NCBI RefSeq assembly: GCF_021462505.1
Contig: NZ_JAKEDV010000001.1
Coordinates: 186,439-250,438, forward strand
Source of the DNA: Thermus brockianus
Lineage (GTDB): Bacteria > Deinococcota > Deinococci > Deinococcales > Thermaceae
DNA: 64,000 bases
Direction: 5' to 3'
Shown here: piece after piece, positions 39,969 to 48,627 of the stretch
How positions within the stretch are numbered: the stretch's first letter is position 1
Layout: every line of letters starts with the position of its first letter
The notes under the pieces: generated by a model
Databases searched by the model: none
The model's input: the letters and a program-made list of their open reading frames with translations, nothing else
What the model was told of the DNA's origin: nothing
Made by a program: the position numbers and the translations under genes

Positions 39969-42819
39969 GGGGTTCGGCCCCTACCGGGAACGCCAGGAGG
40001 TGGACTTCTCCGACGTGGAGCTTTTCGCCATCACCGGGCCCACGGGGAGCGGCAAGAGCACCCTTTTGGACGCCATCGCCTTCGCCCTCTATGGCCGCGT
40101 GCCCCGGGTGGGCCGGGAGGTGGCCAACCTGGTGCACCCCGCTTTGGGAGAGGCCCGGGTGCGCCTCACCTTCCAGGTGGGGGAGAGGGTGTACCGGGTG
40201 GAACGGGTGAGGGGCAAGAGGGGCGAAGGGCGGCTTTTTGAGCTGGGGGCCTGGGGCGAGCGCCTGGTGCCTTTGGAAACCCTGGACCGGCTCAACCAGG
40301 GGATTGCGGACCTCCTGGGCCTCTCCTACGAGGCCTTCACCCGCGCCCTCCTCCTGCCCCAGGGGGAGTTTGACCGCTTCATGAAGGGGGAGGCGAAGGA
40401 AAGGCGCCAGATCCTTTTTGACCTCTTTGAGCTCACCCGCTTAAGGAAGGCCCGGGAGAGGGCGTCCGAGCGGCGAAGCGCCCTCTTGGAGGAGAAGGGG
40501 CGCCTGGAGGGGGAGCTTGCCGGCTTGGAGGGGGCTACCCCGGAGGCCTTGGAGGCCTTGGAGGCCGAACTGGAAAGGGCCCAAGAGGAGGCTGCGGCGC
40601 TGGAGGGGGAAAAGGCCCGGCTCGAGGGGGAGGTCAAGAAGTGGGAGAAGCTAGTCCAGGACCTGGAGGAGCGCCAGGCCCTGGAGGCGAGGCGAGCCCG
40701 CCTGCAGGCGGAAGCCCCCGCCATGGAGGCCCTGCGGGAGCGCTTGGCCCGGGCGGAGGAGGCGGCGCGGGCCCTTCCCCTTTGGCAGGCGTATCGGGAA
40801 AAGGAGGCGGCCCTTAGGGGCACGGAGGCGAAGCTTGGGGAGTGGGAAAGGGAACTGGCCCGCTTGGAGGAAGAGCGGAAGCTCCTTGCCTTTGACCCCG
40901 AGGCCCTGAGAAAGGCCCGGGAGGCCCTCCTGGAGGCCCAGGGGTTGAGGGCCCAAGAGGCTCTTTGGCGGCGGGTGGGCGTTAGGGAGCACCCCAAGCC
41001 GCGCCTAGACCCCAAGGCCCTGGAGGCCCTTTTGGAAAAGGAGCCCCTTCTGGAAGAGGAGGTGCGCGCCCTCGAGGCCTGGGCCAGGGCCGAGCAGGCG
41101 CTTCGGGATGCAGAGGCGGCCTTGGATAGGCTCAAGGAGGAACTGAAGGCGGTGGAGGCCCAGGGCAAGGCCAAACGGGAGGAAGTTTCCGCCCTGGAGG
41201 AGGCCCTAAAGGGGGCGGAGGCCCACGCCCTAAGGGAGGAGCTTGTGGCCCTCCAAGGGGAACTAGGCCGCCTCCTTCAGGAGAAGGCCCGTTTGGAAGG
41301 GGAGCTTGCCAAGCTCAAGGAGGCGGAGAGGCGGCAGGGGCTATTGGCCTACCACGACCTTCTGGAGCCGGGAAAGCCCTGTCCCCTTTGTGGCGGCGTG
41401 GTCCACGCCCTGCCCCCAAGGCCTGAGGGTCTGGACCTTTCGGGAAGGCGAAACGCCTTGGAGAAGGCCTTAAACGAGGTCTTGCGGACGCTTGGAAGCC
41501 TAGAGCGGGATGTTTCCGAAAAGGAGAAAGCCCTAAAGGCCCTAGGGGTGGAGCCCAAGCCCGGGGACCTCGAGGCCCTCAGGCAGGCCCATCTAGAAGC
41601 GCAAAGGGACCTGGAGGACCTGCGGGGCCGCTACCAGGAACTTAGAGGAGAGCTAAAGTCCAAGGAGACGGCGGTGAGGGAGCTAAGGCAAGAGGAATCC
41701 CGCCTCCGCCAAGGCCGGGAAGGGGAGGCGGAGGCCCTCCTCGCCGAGGCCCAGTCCGCCCTGGCTGCCCTTCGGGAGGAGAAGGCCGCCTTGGGGGCCG
41801 GGCTACACCGCCACCTCCAGGAGGCCACCCGGGGCCTGGGGGTGGAGGCCCACCTGCGGGCCCTCGCCGATGAGGTGAAGGCGCTAGAAGAAAAGGAGAA
41901 GAAGGACCGGGCGCTTTCCCAAAAGGTGGAGGAGACCCTCCGAACCCTTTCCGCCTTGCGGGCCAAGAAGGAGGAGCAAAGGAAAGCCCTCGCCGAGGCG
42001 GAGGCTTCCCTCCAAGGGCTTTTGCCCGAGGAAGAGGCGAAGCGGTTCCACCTTTCCCCTGAGGAGGAGGCGGCCTTGAGAAGCCGCCTTCAGGGCCACG
42101 AAAAGGAGCTCGCCGAGGTGGAGGCCCGTTGGCGCGCCCTGCCCCCTTTACCCGAGATCCCCTTGGAGGAGGCGAGGGCTCGCCTTGGGAAGGCCCAGGA
42201 GGCCCTCAACCGGACCCACGAGGGGCTTCGGGAGCTGGGGGAAAGGATGGCCGTTCTGCGGGACCGGGCGAAGACCCTGCGGGAAAATCTGCAAAAGCGC
42301 CGGGAGCTGGAGGGCCGGCTGGCGCAGGTGGTGCGGGAGGTGGACCTGTGGGACAAGCTCGCCCGCGACCTCCAGGACAACCAATTCCCCGCCTATCTCC
42401 TGGGCCTCAGGCAACAAAGCCTGGTGGAGCGGGCCGACGCCCTCCTCGTCACCCTTTCGGGCGGGCGGTACCGGCTCCTCGCCAAGGAGGACGAGTACGA
42501 GGTGTACGACCTCTGGACCGAGGCCCGCCGCCCGGTGAAGACCCTTTCCGGGGGGGAGAGCTTCCTCGCAAGCCTCTCCTTGGCCCTGGCCCTTTCCGAG
42601 GAGCTTTCCCGGGGCCGTTTGGGGGCGCTCTTTTTGGACGAGGGTTTCGGCACCCTGGACCCGGAGACCCTCGAGGTGGTGGCCGGGGTATTGGAAAGCC
42701 TTCCCACCCGGGGCAGGCTCGTGGGCGTGGTGACCCACGTGGAGGCCTTGGCGGAAAGGCTTCCCGCTAGGCTCCGCGTGCGCAAGCACCCCTCGGGTAG
42801 CCGGGTGGAGTGGGTCTAG
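39943..42819 (+). CDS. sbcC: Exonuclease subunit SbcC (Rad50-like)
   Basis: 958-residue SMC-like ATPase partner of SbcD. The N-lobe has Walker A FAITGPTGSGKSTLLDAI (Lys38). Two long coiled coils (about 180-450 and 500-790) flank the zinc hook CPLC (Cys480, Cys483). The C-lobe has the signature KTLSGGESFLASLSLALALSE and Walker B ALFLDEGFGTLDPE with VVTHVEAL. The start is TTG 39943 with GGAGGTGG 5 nt upstream, inside the end of sbcD; a stop codon 15 nt earlier rules out a longer version. It is translationally coupled to sbcD. Confidence 0.95.
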   Translation: MRPLRLELEGFGPYRERQEVDFSDVELFAITGPTGSGKSTLLDAIAFALYGRVPRVGREVANLVHPALGEARVRLTFQVGERVYRVERVRGKRGEGRLFELGAWGERLVPLETLDRLNQGIADLLGLSYEAFTRALLLPQGEFDRFMKGEAKERRQILFDLFELTRLRKARERASERRSALLEEKGRLEGELAGLEGATPEALEALEAELERAQEEAAALEGEKARLEGEVKKWEKLVQDLEERQALEARRARLQAEAPAMEALRERLARAEEAARALPLWQAYREKEAALRGTEAKLGEWERELARLEEERKLLAFDPEALRKAREALLEAQGLRAQEALWRRVGVREHPKPRLDPKALEALLEKEPLLEEEVRALEAWARAEQALRDAEAALDRLKEELKAVEAQGKAKREEVSALEEALKGAEAHALREELVALQGELGRLLQEKARLEGELAKLKEAERRQGLLAYHDLLEPGKPCPLCGGVVHALPPRPEGLDLSGRRNALEKALNEVLRTLGSLERDVSEKEKALKALGVEPKPGDLEALRQAHLEAQRDLEDLRGRYQELRGELKSKETAVRELRQEESRLRQGREGEAEALLAEAQSALAALREEKAALGAGLHRHLQEATRGLGVEAHLRALADEVKALEEKEKKDRALSQKVEETLRTLSALRAKKEEQRKALAEAEASLQGLLPEEEAKRFHLSPEEEAALRSRLQGHEKELAEVEARWRALPPLPEIPLEEARARLGKAQEALNRTHEGLRELGERMAVLRDRAKTLRENLQKRRELEGRLAQVVREVDLWDKLARDLQDNQFPAYLLGLRQQSLVERADALLVTLSGGRYRLLAKEDEYEVYDLWTEARRPVKTLSGGESFLASLSLALALSEELSRGRLGALFLDEGFGTLDPETLEVVAGVLESLPTRGRLVGVVTHVEALAERLPARLRVRKHPSGSRVEWV

Positions 42820-42911
42820 GGGACGGATGTCCCTGGCCAAGGGCATACCCCTTTGGGTACCTTGAGGGTGCCCGGAAAGCCTTCCCCGAGGTTCGGGCAA
42901 GGAGGTGTCCC

Positions 42912-43289
42912 GTGAAAAAGGCCAAGGACATCATGTCCACCGAGGTGGTGATGATCCAAGGTTCGGCCACGGTGAAGGAGGCCATCAACCTCATGAAGGA
43001 AACGGGCCTCCGCGCCCTTATCGTGGACCGCCGGAACGAGGAGGACGCCTACGGCATCGTCACCGAGACGGACATCGTCTACAAGGTCATCGCCTACGGC
43101 AAGGACCCCTCCACGGTCCAGGTGCACGAGATCATGACCAAACCGGTGATTACGGTGAACCCCGACCTGGGGGTGGAGTACGTGGCCCGGCTTTTCGCCA
43201 ACACCGGCATCCGCCGCGCCCCGGTGATCCAGGGCGAGGTCCTTGGGATCGTTTCCGTGAGCGACATCCTGCGCAAGGCGGTCTTTTAG
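42912..43289 (+). CDS. CBS-pair protein
   Basis: 125-residue protein made of just two CBS domains (KAKDIMSTEVVMIQGSATVKEA... and VHEIMTKPVITVNPDLGVEYVA...IRRAPVIQGEVLGIVSVSDIL). Such stand-alone pairs bind AMP/ATP/SAM-type ligands and act as sensors; the target is unknown. The GTG at 42912 follows GGAGGTG. It lies 92 nt after sbcC, with a small nested palindrome in that gap (GGGCA...TGCCC, 42841-42873), and ends with a good terminator, so it is probably a separate unit. Confidence 0.82.
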   Translation: MKKAKDIMSTEVVMIQGSATVKEAINLMKETGLRALIVDRRNEEDAYGIVTETDIVYKVIAYGKDPSTVQVHEIMTKPVITVNPDLGVEYVARLFANTGIRRAPVIQGEVLGIVSVSDILRKAVF

Positions 43290-43306
43290 GGAGAGGGGTC
43301 CTTAGG

Positions 43307-43328
43307 GGCGGCCTTGGGGCCGCCTTTT
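43307..43328 (+). terminator. Terminator after the CBS-pair gene
   Basis: GGCGGCC/GGCCGCC stem with loop TTGG, followed by TTTTCTTG. Confidence 0.85.
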
Positions 43329-43329
43329 C

Positions 43330-43358
43330 TTGACTCGGTCCAAACCCTCTTTTAGACT
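43330..43358 (+). promoter_or_regulatory. Promoter of the pectinacetylesterase-like gene
   Basis: -35 TTGACT (43330-43335), 17-nt spacer, -10 TAGACT (43353-43358). One of the best sigma-A-type promoters in the window. Unlike the leaderless genes, it is followed by a 5' leader with GGAGG before the ATG at 43375. Confidence 0.75.
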
Positions 43359-43374
43359 GGGGGCGGAGGTGGAA

Positions 43375-44361
43375 ATGAAGCGGCTTCTAGCCCTCCTTTG
43401 GCTTTTGGGTTTGGCCTTGGCCCAGGGGCTTGCCCTCTGGCAGGCGGTGGAGGTGCCGGGCGGGGTTTGCGCCGACGGCTCCCCCTACCGCTTTTACGTG
43501 AGCCCGGGGGACCCGAAGAAGGTGGTCTTGGACTTTCAAGGGGGCGGGGCCTGCTGGGACGCCGCCACCTGCGGCCCGGAAAGCCGCACCTACCGCAAGC
43601 GGGTGGACACGCAAGAGCTCGCCCTCGCCCAGGGCATCTATAACCGCCTGAGCGTGGCGAACCCCTTCTACGGCTGGACCCACGTCTTCGTCCCCTACTG
43701 CACCGGGGACCTCCACGTGGGCAGGGCCACGGTGGACTACGGGGGCTACCGGGTGCACCACCAGGGGGCGCGGAACGTGCAGGCGGTGCTGGAGTACCTT
43801 TTCAAGAACCACACCAACCCGGAGCGGGTCTTCGTGACCGGGTGTAGCGCCGGGGCCTACGGGGCGGTCTTCTGGGCGGACAAGGTGCTTGCCACCTATA
43901 AAAACGCCCAGGTGGCGGTCTGCGGGGACGCCGGGGTGGGGGTGCGCACGGAGGGCTTCCCGGGGTTCGCCCGCTGGAACCCCCGGTTGCCCGAGCTCCC
44001 CGGCCTCGCCCCGAACCCCGAGGTTGCGGAGATCTACCTGGCCTTGGCCCGGGCCTACCCGAAGGCGGTCATCGCCCAGTACACCGCCGTCCTGGACGGT
44101 ACGCAGATCTTCTTCTACGCCCTCATGAAGGGCGAGGCCACCCCCTCCGAGGCCACCGCCCGGGAATGGGCCCTGAAAGCCCAGGAGGCGGTGCTCCGTC
44201 CGGCCCAGGCGGAGAACTACACCTTCTACCTGGCCCCGGGGGGCCAGCACTGCATCCTGCCGAGGCCCGAGCTCTACACCTTGAAGGTGGGGGAGGTGAG
44301 CTTCCTGGACTGGCTTAGGGGGTTGGCGGAGGGGAAGGCGTCCCCTCGGGTGCGGCCTTGA
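43375..44361 (+). CDS. Secreted pectinacetylesterase-family hydrolase
   Basis: 328 residues. The signal peptide is KRLLALLWLLGLALAQG. The mature part shows the plant-type pectinacetylesterase/Notum alpha/beta-hydrolase layout: the oxyanion segment VVLDFQGGGACWD, VPYCTGDLHVG and the nucleophile elbow VTGCSAGAYGA, with the serine in GCSAG. A C-terminal PGGQHCILPRPELYT supplies the histidine. Several cysteines (CWDAATC, CTGD, CGD, HC) probably form disulfides in the secreted protein. The natural substrate is likely an acetylated polysaccharide or ester, but this is not shown. It has its own strong promoter and overlaps the convergent HExxH gene by 47 nt. Confidence 0.85.
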   Translation: MKRLLALLWLLGLALAQGLALWQAVEVPGGVCADGSPYRFYVSPGDPKKVVLDFQGGGACWDAATCGPESRTYRKRVDTQELALAQGIYNRLSVANPFYGWTHVFVPYCTGDLHVGRATVDYGGYRVHHQGARNVQAVLEYLFKNHTNPERVFVTGCSAGAYGAVFWADKVLATYKNAQVAVCGDAGVGVRTEGFPGFARWNPRLPELPGLAPNPEVAEIYLALARAYPKAVIAQYTAVLDGTQIFFYALMKGEATPSEATAREWALKAQEAVLRPAQAENYTFYLAPGGQHCILPRPELYTLKVGEVSFLDWLRGLAEGKASPRVRP

Positions 44362-45091
44362 GGCCGAAGCCGGCGAACCAGTCCTTTAGCCCGGGGTAGA
44401 GCGCCAAAAGGAGGCGGTGGCCCTTCCTCCGGTCCAGGGGGGCCGCCGCCAAAAAGGTTTTGAGGAGCCGGTCGCCGTCTTCCCGGAGGAGCGCTTCCGC
44501 CTTTAGGGTGAACTGGGCCTGGAACCAAAGCGCCCCCGCCAACCCCCCCCGCCTTCTCTCGTAGGCGGAAAGGCTCGTTTTGGGGGGTGCCAGGCGGGCG
44601 AGGTAGCGGCACCAGGCGAGGAGGTTTTCCGCCAGGTGGGGCCAGGCCTCCTTCAGGGCCAGGAGGAAGAGGTAGTTGGCGAAGAACTCGTCCAGCCACC
44701 TGGCCCCGGTGCGGAGCCGCCAGGCCACCTGCACGGCGTGGGCGTACTCGTGCCCCAGGTTGAGGTCCAAGAAGGCGGGGATCTCCCCGGGCGGGGGGCC
44801 CAAGGGCAAGAGGGCTTCCCGCAGGCGGTGGAGGAGCCTTTCCGGGTAGGTCAAGGGCGCATAGAGGGCGAGCCCCTCCTTTCCCGCATGCTGGAAGGGG
44901 AGGCCATAGGGGTAGGGAACCCGGGCCCGCCAGTCCTTTTCCGAGAGGACGTAGAGGGTCACCTGGGGCAGGGGGGCGTAGCGGGCGTAGGTTTCCCCGA
45001 GGGCCAGGAGGTAGTCCCTGAGGGCCTTGGCCCGGAGCACCCCCCCTTCCGAGGCGAAGGCGGGGAGGAGGGGGTGGGGGAGGGCCCGCAT
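44315..45091 (-). CDS. Putative zinc metallopeptidase (HExxH), uncharacterised
   Basis: 258-residue protein that I cannot assign to a named family. The zincin motif HEYAH (His114, Glu115, His118) in DLNLGHEYAHAVQVAW is followed after 17 residues by WLDEFFANYLFLLAL, whose Glu135 could be the third zinc ligand (gluzincin-like, as in ImmA/DUF2268-type enzymes). There is no signal peptide or membrane segment, so it is probably cytosolic. The C-terminus is proline-rich. The start abuts the recG stop (one-base overlap at 45091), so it is co-transcribed behind recG. Confidence 0.7.
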   Translation of the reverse strand: MRALPHPLLPAFASEGGVLRAKALRDYLLALGETYARYAPLPQVTLYVLSEKDWRARVPYPYGLPFQHAGKEGLALYAPLTYPERLLHRLREALLPLGPPPGEIPAFLDLNLGHEYAHAVQVAWRLRTGARWLDEFFANYLFLLALKEAWPHLAENLLAWCRYLARLAPPKTSLSAYERRRGGLAGALWFQAQFTLKAEALLREDGDRLLKTFLAAAPLDRRKGHRLLLALYPGLKDWFAGFGLKAAPEGTPSPPPTP

Positions 45092-47397
45092 CAGATCACT
45101 TCCCTAAAGCCGATGCGCGCCGCCTGGGCCCTGAGCTCCTCCTTCAGGGCCTGGTGCTCGGGCCGGGAGAGGTCCGGGTCGGCCTCGAGGATCCGCTTGG
45201 CCAGGGCCCGGGCCCGCTCAATGATCCCCGTGTCCTCCGCCAGGTCGCCGAGCTTGAGCTCGGGGTAGCCCGACTGCCGCGTGCCCCTAAGCTCCCCCGG
45301 GCCCCTTAGCTTCAGGTCCATCTCGGCGATGTAGAAGCCATCGGTGGACTCCTCCAAGACCCGAAGCCGCTTCAGGGTCTTCTGGCTCGCCTCCCCCGCC
45401 AGGAAGATGGCGTAGCCCGGTAATCCCCCCCGGCCTACTCGGCCCCTTAGCTGGTGGAGTTGCGCCAGGCCGAAGCGCTCGGCGTTCTCCACGATGATGA
45501 GGGTGGCCTTGGGGATGTCCACCCCCACCTCAATCACCGTGGTGGATACCAGGAGGTCAAAGGCCCCCTGGCGGAAGGCCTCCATCACCTCCTCCTTCTC
45601 CCGGGCGGGCATCTTGCCGTGGAGGAGGGCCATGCGCACCTCGGGGAGGAGGGCTTTGAGCTCCTCGTAGAGGGTTTTCGCCGCCTTCAGGTCCAGTTCC
45701 TCGTTCTCCTCAATGGCCGGGGCTACCACAAAGACCTGGTGGCCCTTTCGCACCTCCTCCCGGGCGAAGGCGTAGGCCTGGAGGCGGAGGCGGTGGGGGA
45801 GGACCTTGGTCTTTACCGGGGTGCGGCCCGGGGGCATCTCGTCCAGGACGCTCACCTCCAGGTCCCCGTAGAGGGTGAGGGCCAGGGAGCGGGGGATGGG
45901 GGTTGCGGACATGACCAGGACGTCGGGGGGCACCCGGGCCATCTTGAGGAGGGCCCGCCGTTGGAGGACGCCGAAGCGGTGCTCCTCGTCCACCACGGCG
46001 AGGCCAAGGTCCCGGAAGGCCACCCCCTCCTGGATGAGGGCGTGGGTGCCCACGGCCACCTGGGCCTCCCCCGCCGCCAGGCGCCCGATGGCCGCCTCCT
46101 TCTCCTTGGGGCTCATGGAGCCCAGAAGGAGCTCCACCCGCACCCCCAAGGGGAAGAGGTAGCGGGTGAGGTTTTGGAAGTGCTGCCGGGCCAGGATCTC
46201 CGTGGGGGCCATGAGGGCCCCTTGGGCCCCGTTTTGCGCCGCCAAAAAGAGGGCGAAGGCCGCCACCACCGTCTTCCCCGAGCCCACGTCCCCCTGGAGG
46301 AGGCGGGCCATCTGCCTCGGGCTTTGCATGTCCTCGGCGATCTCCCCCATGACCCTTTCTTGGGCCCGGGTGAGGGGGAAGGGGAGGGCCTTCTTGAAGG
46401 TTTCCACCCAGGCCTCCTCCACCCGGAAGCTCCGGCCCAGGACCATTCCCCCGGCGTCCAAAAGGGCCTTCAGTTCCAAAAGGAGGTACTCGTCAAACTT
46501 GAGCCGCAGGAGGGCCCGCTTAAGGGCCTCCTCGTCCTCGGGGAAGTGGATGTTTTTGAGGGCTTTGCTGTAGTCCTCTAGGCCCTCCGCCTCCCGGTAG
46601 GGCCCCAAAGGGTCTGGAAGGGGCAGGGCAAGTTCCAGGGCCCGGTGGACCGTGCGCCGGAGGAAGGCCTGGCTGATCCCCTCCTTGGCGGGGTAGATGG
46701 GGACGATGCGCCCGGTGGAGAGGGACTCGGTGCCCTCGTCCTCAAAGTGCTCCACGAAAAGCTGCACGCCTCCCCGCCGTTGCACACGGCCCGTGACGAT
46801 CAGGGTGGTGCCTTCCTCTATTTGGGAGAGGACCCAGGGCTGATTGAACCAGACCAGGGTGAGGCGGAAGCCCCAGGCGTCCTGGGCCTTCACCTGCACC
46901 ACCTGCATGCCCTTCTTGGGGGTCTTGATGAGCTCCTTGCTAAGCACCTTCACCTGCAAGGTGGCCTTCTTGCCGTCCTCCAGAAAGCGCACCCCGGGGA
47001 GGGTGCGGCGGTCCTCGTAGCGGCGGGGGTAGTACTGGAGGACGTCCCGCACCGCGTGGAGGCCGAGCTCGGAGAGCTTCTTGCGGCTTTGCGGGGGGGC
47101 GAGGCGGTGGGCGGGCTCCTCGAGGCCCAGGCGGGAAGGGGGAGGCGTGGGCTTCTCCTGGGAAAGGCCGTCCTGGAGAAGGCGGATGGCGGCTTCCAAG
47201 ACCTCTTTCCGCGCTTCCGGGGTTTTGGCCCCGTAGCCCTGGAAGAGCCGCTGGACCTCGGGGAAGGGCCGGGCCAGGTTCGCTATCAGGCTCTCCAGGC
47301 CCCCCACCACCACCCGGTCCTGGGCCCCGTCCTTGAGCTCGCGAAGAAGGGGCCTGAGAAGCCTTTCCTTAAGTTCCCCTTCCCTCACGCTCCCCAT
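45091..47397 (-). CDS. recG: ATP-dependent DNA helicase RecG
   Basis: 768-residue branched-DNA helicase. An extra N-terminal helical region (about 1-110) precedes the wedge OB domain (ALQ-like KKATLQVKVLSKELIK...MQVVQVKAQDAWG). The helicase lobes have RLLQGDVGSGKTVVAAFAL (about 367-385), APTEILARQHF, LAVVDEEHRFGVLQR (about 470), MSATPIPRSLALT and the TRG region FGLAQLHQLRGRVGRGG. It remodels stalled forks and Holliday junctions. ATG 47397 with AAGGG upstream is preferred to an in-frame start at 47490, which would overlap the divergent M16 gene. Only 15 nt separate the two start codons. Confidence 0.95.
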   Translation of the reverse strand: MGSVREGELKERLLRPLLRELKDGAQDRVVVGGLESLIANLARPFPEVQRLFQGYGAKTPEARKEVLEAAIRLLQDGLSQEKPTPPPSRLGLEEPAHRLAPPQSRKKLSELGLHAVRDVLQYYPRRYEDRRTLPGVRFLEDGKKATLQVKVLSKELIKTPKKGMQVVQVKAQDAWGFRLTLVWFNQPWVLSQIEEGTTLIVTGRVQRRGGVQLFVEHFEDEGTESLSTGRIVPIYPAKEGISQAFLRRTVHRALELALPLPDPLGPYREAEGLEDYSKALKNIHFPEDEEALKRALLRLKFDEYLLLELKALLDAGGMVLGRSFRVEEAWVETFKKALPFPLTRAQERVMGEIAEDMQSPRQMARLLQGDVGSGKTVVAAFALFLAAQNGAQGALMAPTEILARQHFQNLTRYLFPLGVRVELLLGSMSPKEKEAAIGRLAAGEAQVAVGTHALIQEGVAFRDLGLAVVDEEHRFGVLQRRALLKMARVPPDVLVMSATPIPRSLALTLYGDLEVSVLDEMPPGRTPVKTKVLPHRLRLQAYAFAREEVRKGHQVFVVAPAIEENEELDLKAAKTLYEELKALLPEVRMALLHGKMPAREKEEVMEAFRQGAFDLLVSTTVIEVGVDIPKATLIIVENAERFGLAQLHQLRGRVGRGGLPGYAIFLAGEASQKTLKRLRVLEESTDGFYIAEMDLKLRGPGELRGTRQSGYPELKLGDLAEDTGIIERARALAKRILEADPDLSRPEHQALKEELRAQAARIGFREVI

Positions 47398-47399
47398 GA

Positions 47400-47405
47400 T
47401 ACCCT
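47400..47405 (+). promoter_or_regulatory. -10 box of the first M16 gene
   Basis: TACCCT ends 7 nt before the GTG at 47413, in the 15-nt gap between divergent recG and the M16 gene. Any -35 must lie within the recG coding sequence. Confidence 0.45.
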
Positions 47406-47412
47406 TAGGCCT

Positions 47413-48627
47413 GTGAGCCGCGTGGAGCGACTGCCGAATGGCCTCCTCCTGGCCCTGGAGGAAAGGGACTACCCAGGGGTGGCCTTCCAACTTTTGGTCC
47501 CCGCCGGGGCGGTGAACGAGCCCGAGGGGCTTTTGGGGGCGAGCACCCTCCTGGAGGGGTGGCTTTGGAAAGGGGCAGGGGAGCTGGACGCCCGGGGCCT
47601 GGCGGAGGCGCTGGACGCCTTGGGGGTGCGGCGGAGTAGCGGGGCGGGGCTAGAGTACACCGCCTTCGCCGCCGCCTTCCTGCCCGAGGTGCTGGAGGAG
47701 GTCTTCCGCCTCTACGCCCTCCTCCTCACCCGCCCCCGCCTCCCCGAGGAGGGGTTTGAGGCGGTGCGGAGCGTGGCCCTTCAGGCCCTCCTTTCCCAGG
47801 AGGACCAACCGGCGCGGAAGCTCTTCTCCGAGCTTCGCCGCCACGTCTTCCTCTCCCCCCACGGGCGCGACCCCTTGGGGGAGGAGGAGAGCCTGAAGGG
47901 GGCGAGCCCCGAGGCGGTGCGGGAGGACTTCCGTAGGCGCTACACCCCCAAGGGGGCCATCCTGGCGGTGGCGGGGGGGGTTTCCTGGGAGAGGCTCTTG
48001 GCGGCCCTCGAGCCCCTTTTGGCCTGGGAGGGGGAGGAGGCCTTTTACCCTACCCCCAGGCTCTCCGAGCCCCACCGCTTCGCCCTGGACAGGCCCACGG
48101 CCCAGGTGCAGATCGGCTTGGCCTACCCCGACGTGGGGCCGGAAGACCCCAACTTCTACGCGGCGAGGCTCGCCCTGGAGGTCCTCTCGGGGGGCATGGC
48201 TAGCCGCCTCTTCACGGAGGTGCGGGAGAAGCGGGGCCTGGTCTACGCCGTCTCCGCCTTCCCCGCCGGGGTGAGGGGCCAGGGCCTCCTCATGGCCTAC
48301 GCCGGGACCACCAAGGAGAGGGCGGGGGAGACCCTGGCGGTGATGCTAAGGGAGATGGAGCGCCTACAGGAAGGCGTGGAGGAGGAGGAGCTCGCCCGGG
48401 CCAAGGTGGGCCTGAAGACCGCCTTGGTCCTGGCGGACGAGTCCATCCGGAGCCGGGCCGCCTCCATGGCCCGGGACCTCTTCTACCTGGGGCGGGTGCG
48501 CCCCCTGGCGGAGATTGAGGCGGCCATCGCTGGGACGGGCCTCGAGGCGGTGAACCGCTTCTTGCGGGAGCACCCCTACCGGAACCCTTGGGTGGGGCTC
48601 CTGGGGGAGGTGAGCCATGTTTCGTGA
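47413..48627 (+). CDS. M16 family peptidase-like subunit, non-catalytic
   Basis: 404-residue M16 (pitrilysin-like) protein. The zinc motif HxxEH is missing: the expected place reads STLLEGWLWKGAG instead of [11 protein letters not shown]. It keeps the R/Y substrate-binding motif LFTEVREKRGLVYAVSAF (about 268-285), typical of the non-catalytic chain in two-chain M16B peptidases. With the next gene it should form a heterodimer enclosing short peptides. GTG start, TACCCT 7 nt upstream. The stop overlaps the next ATG by 11 nt. Confidence 0.88.
   Translation: MSRVERLPNGLLLALEERDYPGVAFQLLVPAGAVNEPEGLLGASTLLEGWLWKGAGELDARGLAEALDALGVRRSSGAGLEYTAFAAAFLPEVLEEVFRLYALLLTRPRLPEEGFEAVRSVALQALLSQEDQPARKLFSELRRHVFLSPHGRDPLGEEESLKGASPEAVREDFRRRYTPKGAILAVAGGVSWERLLAALEPLLAWEGEEAFYPTPRLSEPHRFALDRPTAQVQIGLAYPDVGPEDPNFYAARLALEVLSGGMASRLFTEVREKRGLVYAVSAFPAGVRGQGLLMAYAGTTKERAGETLAVMLREMERLQEGVEEEELARAKVGLKTALVLADESIRSRAASMARDLFYLGRVRPLAEIEAAIAGTGLEAVNRFLREHPYRNPWVGLLGEVSHVS

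Noticed and set aside
42841-42873. Nested palindrome before the CBS-pair gene as a riboswitch
   Set aside because: Stems are only 5 bp with bulges and match no riboswitch class I know; left as an unexplained small structure.
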